Below, piece by piece: positions 1 through 8,305 of a stretch of DNA of 64,000 nucleotides. A program made the position numbers and the translations under genes. The DNA is from JBBDRJ01 sp963766295 (GTDB lineage Bacteria; Actinomycetota; JAICYB01), in assembly GCA_963766295.1 (NCBI GenBank), contig CAVXYW010000001.1, positions 62,001-126,000 on the forward strand, in the 5' to 3' direction. The notes beneath the pieces were generated by a model. The model did no database searches. It was not told the DNA's origin and was given only the letters and a program-made list of their open reading frames with translations. Positions within the stretch are counted from its first letter, which is position 1. Each line of letters opens with the position of its first letter.

Positions 1-1
1 A

Positions 2-1600
2 GACCAGGTCGGCATCCCGATGGCTCTGGCGATCCCGCTGGCCGCCATCGTTGTCATCCCCGCCTCTGCTCTCGTCGGTCTTGCCGCCGAAAGACTTCGC
101 GGCCTCGATCTCGCCATCGGTACCTTCGCGCTCGCGCTCGTCTGTCAGTTGCTCGTATTCGGGAGCCTGGGACGTGCCCTTGTGGACGACACGAGTGGGA
201 CGGCTTCCGTCGTGCAGGTCGTTCGTCCGAGTCTGTTCTCGCTCGACCTCGATTCGAATCGATCCTTCTACCTGTATGCACTCGTGCTCGGCGCCCTCGC
301 GTACGCCGCGGTCGCCTGGCTCGGCCGCATCGCGACCGGACGTGAGCTTCTGGCTCTCGGTGACGATCCGACACGCGCCGCTGTTGCAGGTGTTCCGGTC
401 AACCGTTTGCGCATGTACGCGTTCGTTGTTGCGGGGATGCTCGCATCACTGGCCGGCGGGATCCTCGCCGCCGCGCGCGAAGCCGTTACTCCCGAGACGT
501 TCACCGCTTTCGAGTCCTTGAATCTGCTCGCCATCGCCGTCGTCGGAGGCTTGAGCACAGTTCGCGGCGCAGTGATCGCGGGAGCGTTCGGAGCAATTCT
601 TCCCGAGCTCGCGCGCGTCGACCCGTTCCGGTTCTTGCAAGGACGACTTACCCTCGTTTACGGACTCGCGTTGGTCCTCGTCTTGCTCGCGCGCCGAGGG
701 GGCCTCGCAGCTGCGATCGGCCTCGACAGGAGGCCAGAACCCGATCTCGCGGGCGGTGAAGATCTCGCGCCGGCCGCCGCACCCACCGAACGTGGATCGC
801 TCCTCCGTATCGAAGGCTTACGCGTCGACTACGGCGCCACTCGCGCCGTCGACGACATCACGCTTCGCATAGCGCCCGGAGAGTTCGTCGCACTGGTTGG
901 CCCGAACGGCGCCGGCAAGTCAAGCGTCTTCGACGTCGCCAGCGGTCTGCTGCTCCCGGCCGCCGGGCGCGTTTACTTCGACGGAACCGACATCACCGAT
1001 CACTCGCCCGAAGGCAGAGCCGCGCTGGGACTCGGACGAACGTTCCAAGCCGCACGTGTCTTCCAATCGTTGTCAGTTGGCGAGAACCTCCTCGTCGCCG
1101 CGCATCAATCCGGACGAGCCGTCGCGCACGCCGTTGCCGGCAAGCTCCTCGACCAACTCGACCTTCGCGAAGTCGAAACGGAGCTGCCCGGCTCCCTTCC
1201 CTTCGGTTCCTTACGTCTCTTGGAAGTCGGACTCGCGCTGGCCGGACGTCCCGGGCTGCTGCTACTGGACGAACCCGCCGCCGGCCTCGACGGAACCGAT
1301 CTCGACCGCCTGGCCGAGTTGCTCGAAGACCTCGGCCGCGGCGGCGTATCAGTCTTGCTCGTCGATCACGACCTCGCTTTCGTCGGCCGGGTAGCACAAC
1401 GCGTGGTTGTGATGGATCAGGGACGCATCATCGCCGACGACACTCCGCGCAAGGTTGCGTCGAACCGCGGAGTGCAGGAAGCGTTCCTCGGAACCACCGC
1501 CCGCGAGCTTGCTCCCGTTAAAAAGCGTTCGAGCCGCAAGAAGACAAAGCGACCGGCCAAGCGAAGTCGTAGAAAGGACCTCACCCGTGCTTCGCGCTGA
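2..1600 (+). CDS. LivM-LivG fusion (ABC permease + ATP-binding), 5' end outside window
   Basis: The reading frame is already open at the window edge, and the permease part lacks its usual first helices, so the gene starts upstream. Counting from the first ATG (base 20), residues 1 to about 240 are hydrophobic and match the C-terminal half of LivM-type branched-chain amino acid/carboxylate permeases. Residues about 260 to 495 are a LivG-type ATPase: Walker A GPNGAGKSS near 294, Walker B LLLLDEPAAGLD near 412, and an H-loop VDHD. The ABC signature is degenerate (PFGSLRLLE rather than a GQ-containing motif). The last 27 or so residues form a Lys/Arg-rich tail unusual for LivG. The gene overlaps livF by 14 bases, so the two are probably co-translated. 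An import role at the cytoplasmic membrane is inferred from family; the substrate is unknown. Confidence 0.88.
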   Translation, partial: DQVGIPMALAIPLAAIVVIPASALVGLAAERLRGLDLAIGTFALALVCQLLVFGSLGRALVDDTSGTASVVQVVRPSLFSLDLDSNRSFYLYALVLGALAYAAVAWLGRIATGRELLALGDDPTRAAVAGVPVNRLRMYAFVVAGMLASLAGGILAAAREAVTPETFTAFESLNLLAIAVVGGLSTVRGAVIAGAFGAILPELARVDPFRFLQGRLTLVYGLALVLVLLARRGGLAAAIGLDRRPEPDLAGGEDLAPAAAPTERGSLLRIEGLRVDYGATRAVDDITLRIAPGEFVALVGPNGAGKSSVFDVASGLLLPAAGRVYFDGTDITDHSPEGRAALGLGRTFQAARVFQSLSVGENLLVAAHQSGRAVAHAVAGKLLDQLDLREVETELPGSLPFGSLRLLEVGLALAGRPGLLLLDEPAAGLDGTDLDRLAELLEDLGRGGVSVLLVDHDLAFVGRVAQRVVVMDQGRIIADDTPRKVASNRGVQEAFLGTTARELAPVKKRSSRKKTKRPAKRSRRKDLTRASR

Positions 1601-2282
1601 CAAGGTCGAGGTTCGTTACGGCGCGATCACTGCCGTGCGCGGAGTTTCGCTTCGCGTCGAACAAGGCGAAGCGCTCGCCGTGCTCGGACCCAACGGCGCA
1701 GGCAAGACGAGCTTGCTCCGCGCTGTTTCGGGATCGATACGGCACTCCGGGGCCGTGAAGGTTGACGGCACCGAGGTAACGTCGCCGGAACGTGCGCTCG
1801 CGGCGGGCGTAGCGCATGTTCCGCAGGGCCGGGGATTGTTCCGCCGTTTGACGGTTGCCCAGAATGTCGCGCTCGGAGCGGCGGGTTCCCGCCGCATGCA
1901 GCGCAACACCTCTATCGCCGAGGCCCTTGAGCGGATACCCGAGCTCGAGGGTTGGTGGGACCGGCGGGTTGGATCGCTGTCGGGCGGCGAGCAGGTGCTC
2001 GTCGCTTTGGGACGGCTCATTTCCCAGCGCCCGCGCTATGCGCTCGTCGACGAGCTGTCGCTGGGTCTGGCGCCGATCGCACGCGATCGCGTTGAAGGCG
2101 AGCTACGGCGTTTGCGCGACGACGGCGTCGGGCTTGTCGTCGTCGACCAGCACGCGCCACGTGCACTAGCTCTGGCCGACCGCGTTCTCGTGCTTGAACG
2201 CGGTTCGGCCGTGATCTCCGATCAGGCACGAAGGATCGGGGCAGATCGAGTGGCAGCGCTCGCCTTGGGAGTGCGCCGATGA
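1587..2282 (+). CDS. LivF-type ABC transporter ATP-binding protein
   Basis: Second ATPase of a Liv-type (HAAT family) importer, 231 aa, the normal LivF length. Walker A GPNGAGKT lies near residue 34, the ABC signature LSGGEQ near 131, and the LivF hallmark DELSLGLAP near 155. I chose the GTG at 1587 because homology begins there (VLRADKVEVRYG) and AGAAAGGA lies just upstream; the open frame extends further 5' without LivF similarity. It overlaps the preceding LivM-LivG gene by 14 bases and the next gene by a 4-base ATGA. It would pair with the LivG domain of the fusion to power import. The substrate cannot be read from the sequence. Confidence 0.9.
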   Translation: MLRADKVEVRYGAITAVRGVSLRVEQGEALAVLGPNGAGKTSLLRAVSGSIRHSGAVKVDGTEVTSPERALAAGVAHVPQGRGLFRRLTVAQNVALGAAGSRRMQRNTSIAEALERIPELEGWWDRRVGSLSGGEQVLVALGRLISQRPRYALVDELSLGLAPIARDRVEGELRRLRDDGVGLVVVDQHAPRALALADRVLVLERGSAVISDQARRIGADRVAALALGVRR

Positions 2283-3424
2283 CACGGCTGCACGGACCGC
2301 TGCGTACGACAGCAGTCCGGTCCATTTCCGTCCTAAGTGCTCTTTTTCTTGCGTTCGGCTTGCTTGCCGGCTCCGCACGCGCGCAGGTCGACGTGCCCGA
2401 TGTCTATGAGTCATCGGCAACGGCGGGCGGTGTCCACGTCGAGATCGCCGTGCCAGCCTTCTTCGAGGCTTTCGGTCCCTACTCCTTCTCCGAAGCGTCA
2501 AACGAGGCGTCGCACAGCTATCAGGCACCGCTTTACATGGGGTTCTTCCTCACGGCGGCCGTAGAGCAATTCGGCTTCCCGCCACTTCCTGGAACAAGCG
2601 AGACTCTCTTCCCTCAGGGGCCGACGGAAGCCGGCACACCGCAGACTCCCGTCGACGCGAACGGTTTCGAGTCCTCTGGTCGAAGCACGGCGACCGGCGC
2701 GTCCGGGTCCGCCGTCGTCACACGCGGAGCAGTAGCTCCCCTGTTCGACATCGGCCTGGGCAAGGCCGAATCCTCGGTTCAGGCCGATGCCGGCGGCGTC
2801 ACTGCGAAGTCTTCCCTCGTGTTGGAGGACGTCGGACTGTCCGACGGGCTTTTCTCCATCGACCACGTCGTTGGATCGGCTCAGTCCCGCGCGACGGGCA
2901 AGTCCGGCGAGGGAACGACGGCGGGAACCATCACGCTCTCCGGAATCCGGCTGGCGGGGATCCCGATCGACCTTCCCATCGAGAGCCTCCCTACGGGCGA
3001 CGAGCTTCCACTCGGAGGCATAACGATCGAGCGCCTGGCCGACCAACGAACACTCAGCTCGAACGGACAGATCGCCGAGATACATCTGGGCGGGTTCCGC
3101 ATCACGATCGATCAGCCGGCAGCCGAGTTCAAGTTCAGCGTCACCATCGGCGATCTGATCGCACGCTCGCGTGTCGTCGACCTCGCCGATGCGCAACCTG
3201 TAGACACATCGGAGGGAACGGTCACCCAGAGCACGGTCGGAGCGACGACCACAACGCCCGTCATCCGGCGCACACCGGGCGAGGAGTCGCTGATCACGAG
3301 AACCGTCGTAACAACTGCGCCGGTCAAGGGTGGCAACTGGATAGCGATCGCGGCGCTGTCCGCACTCGCGGCTCCCTTGTCGCTGATCATCCGTCGTGCG
3401 TTTCAAGCAGGACTGCGTCCGTAA
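2279..3424 (+). CDS. secreted, C-terminally anchored protein associated with Liv transporter (copy 1)
   Basis: I do not recognise a named family. The 381-aa protein has a clear signal peptide (residues 1-35, cleavage likely after ARA) and a C-terminal transmembrane helix near 354-372 followed by Arg residues, giving an exported domain of about 320 residues tethered to the membrane. The exported part is Gly/Ser/Thr-rich and looks beta-rich. It is homologous to the protein at 14387-15712: both share the stretch RAT-x(n)-AG-T-x(n)-AGIP and a similar middle region. Both copies sit directly after a livF gene and directly before a two-helix membrane protein. It overlaps livF by ATGA. A role as an exported partner of the transporter is inferred from this conserved order only. 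Confidence 0.75.
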   Translation: MTRLHGPLRTTAVRSISVLSALFLAFGLLAGSARAQVDVPDVYESSATAGGVHVEIAVPAFFEAFGPYSFSEASNEASHSYQAPLYMGFFLTAAVEQFGFPPLPGTSETLFPQGPTEAGTPQTPVDANGFESSGRSTATGASGSAVVTRGAVAPLFDIGLGKAESSVQADAGGVTAKSSLVLEDVGLSDGLFSIDHVVGSAQSRATGKSGEGTTAGTITLSGIRLAGIPIDLPIESLPTGDELPLGGITIERLADQRTLSSNGQIAEIHLGGFRITIDQPAAEFKFSVTIGDLIARSRVVDLADAQPVDTSEGTVTQSTVGATTTTPVIRRTPGEESLITRTVVTTAPVKGGNWIAIAALSALAAPLSLIIRRAFQAGLRP

Positions 3425-3449
3425 ACGTTGAAAGAGAGAGGAGAAAGCG

Positions 3450-3782
3450 ATGCAGGAGTTCTTTAGCAAGCTCGACCGCAGGCAGGCTCTGGCCTGGGGG
3501 TTCATCGTCGCCGGCGTTGTCGTTGGATTGATCGGCTGGATCGGCGTCAGTGGGCGCGACATCGAGGCACTCCAGCTTCCGTATCTGGCCAGCGGTGCTG
3601 TGGGGGCTCTGGTGCTGACGGCGATCGGGGCCGCGTTGTTGATCTCGTCCGACGTCCGCGCCGATCGCGAACGCGCCGGACGCCTGGAGGCTGAAGTCTT
3701 GGAGCTGCAGGATCTCGTGCGTCGCCTGTCGGACCAGATCGAGGGACGACCGGCTACTCGCAGGCGGCGACGCGCGGGTTAG
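3450..3782 (+). CDS. small two-helix membrane protein associated with Liv transporter (copy 1)
   Basis: 110 aa, family not recognised. Two predicted transmembrane helices (about 15-33 and 45-67) flank a short loop containing GWIG and LPYLASG. A charged, heptad-like segment follows (about 70-98, RADRERAGRLEAEVLELQ), likely a coiled coil, then an Arg-rich end. The two-helix unit matches the one in the 207-aa protein at 13758-14381 (GWLG, TPYLISGG). A good ribosome-binding site (AGAGGAG) precedes the ATG. It is the last gene of the plus-strand liv run, 25 bases after the secreted protein, and its stop overlaps the stop of the convergent sulfotransferase. Confidence 0.72.
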   Translation: MQEFFSKLDRRQALAWGFIVAGVVVGLIGWIGVSGRDIEALQLPYLASGAVGALVLTAIGAALLISSDVRADRERAGRLEAEVLELQDLVRRLSDQIEGRPATRRRRRAG

Positions 3783-4741
3783 AGCTCTCCGCCGTTCTCC
3801 AGCCAGTCACGGGCTCCTGCTTGTGGAACCGCTCGAGTCACGGCTTGCTCGTACAGCTCGAGCTCACCGGCGCTGAACGTGTCGATCCAGCGCCCGTTCG
3901 TTCCCTTGTTGACGAAGGTTTGGGAGCCACCTTCGAAAGCGAAGTTCGTCTCGGGCAGCAGACGATCGGCGTCGGCCTTCATCGACCCAAACGACGCCGC
4001 CTCGACAAGTGACGGCCAGACTTCCTCGGGTATGTCGAAGCCTGCGAACGCCGCAACTTCTCGCATCTTCCCCTCGAGATCCCTCTTCATGTCGTTGTAG
4101 TGGACCAGCAGCACGTTCGGAAGATCCCTGTAAGGCCAGAAGGACATGAAGTGATGGTGGTGCGACCAGAACGGATACCCGTCCGATTCCCAAGAAAAGT
4201 CTGACCGCGTCATGTAGTCGCGCCAGAACTCATGGATGTCGTCCGGACATCGAGGGCACGGTCCGCCAACCGGATCGTTCATGGCCAGGAGGTCGTAGGT
4301 GAATTGCGTATAGGACCCGTAGTGGTTCCAGAGCGACATGAAAACGTCGCGTGTATCCCGGACGACACAGATGTATCTGACGCTTTCGTGGTACGGCAGG
4401 GCATCGAGCGGAAGATGACTCTTGAGGAACCGCCGATGCTCCATCGCTTCGATGCGTTCGTGCAAAAGATCGCTCGGCTCCTGGAAACGTGCATCGACCC
4501 ACGGCGAAACTTGCCAGAGCGTCGTCGGCAGGTCGCCGGTTCCGAAAACGAACAGGCTGAAGATGCGCTGCATCCATGTAGTGCCGGCCTTGATCGACGT
4601 AGAGATGACTACGTCGGTGTCGCGCGGTTTGAACGCGTCCCAGCGCGTCGAATCCAGATGGTGGTTCTGATAGACACGCGTTCTCTCCGGACGTGTAGCC
4701 GGAGGTGTTGCGGACTCTCTACCGGTGTCCGTTGCGCTCAA
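3779..4741 (-). CDS. PAPS-dependent sulfotransferase
   Basis: 320-aa cytosolic sulfotransferase of the Sulfotransfer_1 family, transferring sulfate from PAPS to an alcohol, sterol or similar acceptor. The 5'-phosphosulfate loop is visible as TSIKAGTTWMQ, the 3'-phosphate-binding region as VVRDTRDVFMSLWNHY, and the C-terminal nucleotide loop as NKGTNGRW. The start is a TTG inside the last codons of the upstream gene (23-base overlap); no ATG or GTG occurs before the catalytic loop, so TTG is the only sensible choice and translational coupling is likely. The acceptor is unknown. An alkylsulfatase-like hydrolase is encoded later in the window (43674-44891), but a link is speculative. Confidence 0.88.
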   Translation of the reverse strand: MSATDTGRESATPPATRPERTRVYQNHHLDSTRWDAFKPRDTDVVISTSIKAGTTWMQRIFSLFVFGTGDLPTTLWQVSPWVDARFQEPSDLLHERIEAMEHRRFLKSHLPLDALPYHESVRYICVVRDTRDVFMSLWNHYGSYTQFTYDLLAMNDPVGGPCPRCPDDIHEFWRDYMTRSDFSWESDGYPFWSHHHHFMSFWPYRDLPNVLLVHYNDMKRDLEGKMREVAAFAGFDIPEEVWPSLVEAASFGSMKADADRLLPETNFAFEGGSQTFVNKGTNGRWIDTFSAGELELYEQAVTRAVPQAGARDWLENGGEL

Positions 4742-5384
4742 CAGCGTCGCGCGCGACCTGCGAGTAAACGCTCGGTCCTGTGATCTTCAAGGTCGGGCCG
4801 GTTTCGACCAACGGCCCGGGCTCGGTCGGTTCTTCATCTGACGGCGAGGCCGGCTGTTCGGTGAGAACCGACTTGTGGACGATCACCAGCTCGTCGGCAA
4901 GCTCGATGCCGTCGTGCCCTTCGCGGCGCGCACGCACGAGCTTGCGAAGCAGGTACACGGGCAGCTGCCTGCTGCGCACGCCCCAGCGCCGCGCGAGGAG
5001 GGTAAGGCCATAGCCGAACTCGAGCAGCGAGACGCCCGAGAGCGCCATTACGTTCGTTGCCGCGCCTGTTTCCGTCAGCTGACCGGACGGGGTGGCGGAA
5101 GGGCTAACGCTCGGAGCCGGCGTGGCCGTCGCTGTTCCACCGGCCGACCGAAGGCCCTCGCACGGCGTTCCGTCTCCGTCGGTGTCCAGGCCGAAGGGGT
5201 CCGGGTTGTTTGGGTCGTCGTCCTTGTGGTCGTCGTAGTACGTCTGCGCTTCTTCGGTGGTGTCGAAGGACGTGCAGTCGATGGCTCCGGTCGGCGATGC
5301 CGTCTGCGCCCAGGCACTCGGACCGGCGAGCCAAAGCAACGCGATCGTGCCCAGTACGGCCGAAAGTCTTCCCGCCCAACGCAT
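4719..5384 (-). CDS. exported Excalibur calcium-binding-domain protein with sortase-like motif
   Basis: A signal peptide (MRWAGRLSAVLG to SAWAQ) is followed by an Excalibur domain with its calcium loop DTDGDGTPCEG and a partner Cys in DCTSF. A Ser/Thr/Pro/Ala linker leads to LTETGA, a hydrophobic helix and ARRWG, which has the order of an LxxTG cell-wall sorting signal. Unlike a normal sorting signal, about 85 further residues follow, acidic and Pro-rich, so the helix may instead be a plain membrane anchor. I chose the ATG at 5384 because the signal peptide begins there and GACGGGG is upstream; an in-frame GTG at 5399 is possible. The sulfotransferase start lies inside its 3' end. Confidence 0.75.
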   Translation of the reverse strand: MRWAGRLSAVLGTIALLWLAGPSAWAQTASPTGAIDCTSFDTTEEAQTYYDDHKDDDPNNPDPFGLDTDGDGTPCEGLRSAGGTATATPAPSVSPSATPSGQLTETGAATNVMALSGVSLLEFGYGLTLLARRWGVRSRQLPVYLLRKLVRARREGHDGIELADELVIVHKSVLTEQPASPSDEEPTEPGPLVETGPTLKITGPSVYSQVARDAVERNGHR

Positions 5385-5466
5385 CGTGCGCCCCGTCACC
5401 TTTGTTTACGGAAGTCCTATTGACATTACAGAACCCAACTGACCCCAACAAATCTATCGGATGCGG

Positions 5467-6570
5467 TCAAACACGACTCAGATCTAACACTCCGTGCACC
5501 GGCGGGGGCTCGTCGCTCTCGCCGGCCATCAGCTCGAGCAGCTCTACGGCGCCGTCCAAGCGGGCTGTGCGCCTTGGGAGTCCGTCAAATGGGTGACGCC
5601 CGGACGCCAGGATCTCCAGAGCTCGGCGGTAAGCCGGGCCGTCAACGCCCAAGGCGCCGATGATGTTGATCTCCTTGTAGACGATCAGATCGGGCCAGAA
5701 ACCGGGCGTTTCACTCGTGCCGCGCGTCCCGGCCATGACCACAGTGCCGTTGGATCGCACCAGGGACAGAGCTTGGGCAAGAGCGTCGGGGGCCTTGGCG
5801 GTTACGTCGATCACGACGTCGGCTAAGGCCCCACCCGTCGCTTCGCGCAGGGCCTGCACGGGGTCATCGGAGCGGACATCGCAGACGACGTCTGCTCCGA
5901 ATACCCCTGCCTGCTCGAGGCGAGGCTGATCGTGCGGCCCGGCCCCCGTGACCATCACAAGCCCGGCACCCGCTTCCTTCACGGCAACGAGGGCCGAGAT
6001 GCCACGGATGCCGGGACCAAGGATGGCGACCACGTCGCCCTCCTTGGTTCCCGGCACAGTGACCCCCCAGCGCACGCCGGCGCCGAGTGGGTTGAAGAGC
6101 GTTGCTTGGATCGGGTCGAGGCTCTCCGGAACTTTGTGAAGGATCGTGTCACCAGCGAGGTATTGATGCGTCGCGTACCCGCCCCACAGACCGGGCGACT
6201 TGTCGACCGAGATGAAGCCGTACATGTCACGCAGACCGTGTCGCCGGCAGCGGTTGTAAGCGCCGGCGCGGCACTCGTCACATTCCCGGCACGAAAGGAA
6301 CACCTCGACGGCGACTCGGTCGCCTTCATTCACTTGCCAGCGCTTCGAAGCTGCGGAGCCGATACGTTCGATCACTCCTATCGTTTCGTGACCGGGGACG
6401 AACGCGAAGTTCGCAGGCAAGTGGCCGGTGAACTCCTCGTGATCGGTACCGCAAAGTCCGCACGCTTCGACACGAAGCAATCCGTCGTCGTCACCGATCT
6501 CGGGCAACGGGAACTCACGCGTTACGAGTCGCCGCGGTTCCTCCAGAACGAGGGCTGATGCGGTACTCAC
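5467..6570 (-). CDS. zinc-dependent alcohol dehydrogenase (MDR superfamily)
   Basis: 367-aa medium-chain dehydrogenase/reductase, oxidising an alcohol or polyol with NAD(P). The catalytic zinc ligands are in CGLCGTDHEEFTG and PGHETIG. The four-cysteine structural zinc lobe is CRECDECRAGAYNRC. The Rossmann segment is VAILGPGIRGISAL, where the usual GxGxxG is altered to GPGIRG. The GTG at 6570 is preferred because family similarity starts at STASALVLEEPRR; the frame extends 18 codons further upstream without similarity. It is divergent from the DUF427 gene with only 19 bases between the two start codons. The substrate is not evident. Confidence 0.85.
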   Translation of the reverse strand: MSTASALVLEEPRRLVTREFPLPEIGDDDGLLRVEACGLCGTDHEEFTGHLPANFAFVPGHETIGVIERIGSAASKRWQVNEGDRVAVEVFLSCRECDECRAGAYNRCRRHGLRDMYGFISVDKSPGLWGGYATHQYLAGDTILHKVPESLDPIQATLFNPLGAGVRWGVTVPGTKEGDVVAILGPGIRGISALVAVKEAGAGLVMVTGAGPHDQPRLEQAGVFGADVVCDVRSDDPVQALREATGGALADVVIDVTAKAPDALAQALSLVRSNGTVVMAGTRGTSETPGFWPDLIVYKEINIIGALGVDGPAYRRALEILASGRHPFDGLPRRTARLDGAVELLELMAGESDEPPPVHGVLDLSRV

Positions 6571-6589
6571 GGGGGCGTAGTCTACAAAT
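6571..6589. promoter_or_regulatory. compact divergent start region
   Basis: Only 19 bases separate two divergent GTG start codons (6570 minus, 6590 plus). The near-palindrome GTAGTCTAC gives a TAGTCT or TAGACT -10-like hexamer on each strand, within about 10 bases of the respective start. This would fit leaderless transcription in both directions. It is inference from position only; no -35 element or ribosome-binding site is convincing. Confidence 0.3.
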
Positions 6590-6979
6590 GTGACCACACA
6601 AGCCGACGCACACCGCATCGACATCTCGTCATCAAGCGCTCACGTGGTTATCCGGCGCGAAGGTGTCGTTTTGGCCGAGACGAAACGTCCGACGTTGCTG
6701 AAGGAAGGAAAGCTGCCCACGCGGTACTACCTCCCGATCGAGGACGTCTCCATCGATCTGCGCCCGACGGAAAGCACATCCCATTGCCCGTTCAAGGGTG
6801 ACGCGTCCTACTGGTCCGCCGATGTCAACGGGGAACCGCTCACAGACATCGCCTGGACGTACCCGGACCCGATTCCGGGAGCAGAGAAGATCGCCGGCCT
6901 CGTGTGCTTCTACAACGAGAAGGTCGACATCGAAGTCGACGGCAAGCAGCTGGAGCGACCGAAGACACCCTGGTCGTAG
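6590..6979 (+). CDS. DUF427 domain protein
   Basis: 129 aa, matching the DUF427 family (about 90-120 residues in actinobacteria). Hallmarks are REGVVLAET near the N terminus, LPTRYYLP, the block STSHCPFKGDASYW, and ending motifs AWTYPDP and VCFYNEKVDIEVDG. The fold is a small beta-rich domain; biochemical function is not established for most members, so none is assigned. It starts with GTG and is followed after 6 bases by the nucleotidyltransferase-like gene on the same strand, probably as a two-gene unit. Confidence 0.88.
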   Translation: MTTQADAHRIDISSSSAHVVIRREGVVLAETKRPTLLKEGKLPTRYYLPIEDVSIDLRPTESTSHCPFKGDASYWSADVNGEPLTDIAWTYPDPIPGAEKIAGLVCFYNEKVDIEVDGKQLERPKTPWS

Positions 6980-6985
6980 GCCGGT

Positions 6986-7720
6986 ATGCCGGTCACTCAG
7001 ATCCCGGAGACCGTTGCGGCGTTAAGTGAAGCCTTCGTCGCCGGACTGGAGGAAACGCTGGCTCGGAACTTCGCCGGCCTGTTTCTGTACGGCGCTGCAT
7101 GCTTTCCGCCGTCCTCCGTGATCGACTTCGACGGACACGTCCTCTTGAACGAACCGTTGACCGACGAAGACCGGAAGAATCTCGACGCGATGCACGCGCG
7201 TATCCGTCCTTTGCCGCTGGGTGACGAGATGGACGTTTGGTACATCACGATCGACGACGCACGCTCTGCGAAACCGCCCACGCATCAACGAAACACGACG
7301 ATGACCGACGGATCCTGGGCCCTTATTCGCGCGCACGTGCACGCCGGACGTTTCATCCAGGCCGCCGGTCCCGATCCACGCGAGATAGCGCCCGTACCGA
7401 CGTGGCCGGAACTGGATATCGCTTTGCAGAACGAGCTGGACTGGCTCGCCAAGCACTTCGACGACGCGCCGGCCTACGTGACCCTGAACCTGTGTCGCAT
7501 CCTGGCCAGTTACGAGAACCGCGACGTCGTCCTGTCCAAGCTGCAAGCCGGCATCTGGGCCATCGGCGCTCTCGATGTCGACCACCATCCGGGGATCCGG
7601 GCGGCCCTTTCGTCCTACGAAGCCGGCAAGTCCGGCGCGGGCGATCCGGAACTGGAAGACGTCAAGACCTTCTTCGATGTGATGACGGAGAAGATCGAGC
7701 GAGCGAGAGCGCTCGGCTAA
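6986..7720 (+). CDS. aminoglycoside nucleotidyltransferase-like protein (DUF4111)
   Basis: 244 aa resembling ANT(9)/AadA-like enzymes: an N-terminal nucleotidyltransferase fold and a C-terminal helical DUF4111 domain with LNLCRILASYEN and VLSKLQAGIWAI. In active enzymes the N-terminal motif is GS...DxD. Here it reads LYGAACFPPSSVIDFDGHVL, so the GS serine is replaced and the DxD lies in an altered setting. It may act on another substrate or be catalytically weak. Resistance should not be assumed. It lies 6 bases after the DUF427 gene; its stop overlaps the stop of the convergent DUF1841-like gene. Confidence 0.72.
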   Translation: MPVTQIPETVAALSEAFVAGLEETLARNFAGLFLYGAACFPPSSVIDFDGHVLLNEPLTDEDRKNLDAMHARIRPLPLGDEMDVWYITIDDARSAKPPTHQRNTTMTDGSWALIRAHVHAGRFIQAAGPDPREIAPVPTWPELDIALQNELDWLAKHFDDAPAYVTLNLCRILASYENRDVVLSKLQAGIWAIGALDVDHHPGIRAALSSYEAGKSGAGDPELEDVKTFFDVMTEKIERARALG

Positions 7721-8190
7721 GAGGCTTCTTCTACGGACTCGGCGTCGTCGGGTTCGGGGAACATCTCGACGGCGACCGACTCCATGCGTTCGTGCACTGC
7801 GTCGTGCCAGGACTTGTCGCTCGAGAGTCGCGACAGCTGCTCGTGGTCTCGGGAAACGACTCCCCGCTCCACGATCATGTGCAATCCGATGTGGACGAAC
7901 GGGCTGTCGTGGTCACCGGAGCTGAAGTGGCTGTCGGCGTCCATGAAGGCCGCCGCGTGCTCGGGGTGCTGCTCGACGATGCGGGCCAGCTGACGCTCGC
8001 CCTCGACCATCCCGCCCTCCGACAGGAGCGCCTTCATGAGCCGGGCGATCTCCTTGCGCGTCTCCTCTTCGAGCTGCGCTATCGGTGTGTTGGGAACGGT
8101 CGGCGCCGCAGCCTTTGGCGGGCGCCGCGGCTTGCGGCGCCTCCCCCGGGGCCTTCCCCCAGGGCGCGGCGGACGTCGACGTCGAGACAA
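7717..8190 (-). CDS. DUF1841-like protein
   Basis: 157 aa. The first 25 or so residues are extremely Arg/Pro/Gly-rich, then a helical region (EETRKEIARLMKALL) and the block DSPFVHIGLHMIVERG, which resembles the conserved core of DUF1841 proteins (NPFxHxxLHxxxxE). Function unknown. The start is a TTG, supported by a strong AGGAGGAAC ribosome-binding site with correct spacing. The basic N terminus suggests nucleic-acid or ribosome contact, but this is a guess. It is convergent with the preceding gene, with overlapping stop codons. Confidence 0.7.
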   Translation of the reverse strand: MSRRRRPPRPGGRPRGRRRKPRRPPKAAAPTVPNTPIAQLEEETRKEIARLMKALLSEGGMVEGERQLARIVEQHPEHAAAFMDADSHFSSGDHDSPFVHIGLHMIVERGVVSRDHEQLSRLSSDKSWHDAVHERMESVAVEMFPEPDDAESVEEAS

Positions 8191-8305
8191 ATGTTCCTCC
8201 TAGAACCTTCAAGGCGAGCCCCATCGCGCCAGCCGAGCCGGCGCGCCTTGGTCCAACGAGTCTATCCCCAACCCTCGGGCGGGGGCTTATTTTTAGCCTC
8301 CGGAG

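Noticed and set aside
6986..7720. Annotation as an aminoglycoside resistance gene
   Set aside because: The active-site GS motif is altered and there is no resistance context; only fold-level similarity is supported.
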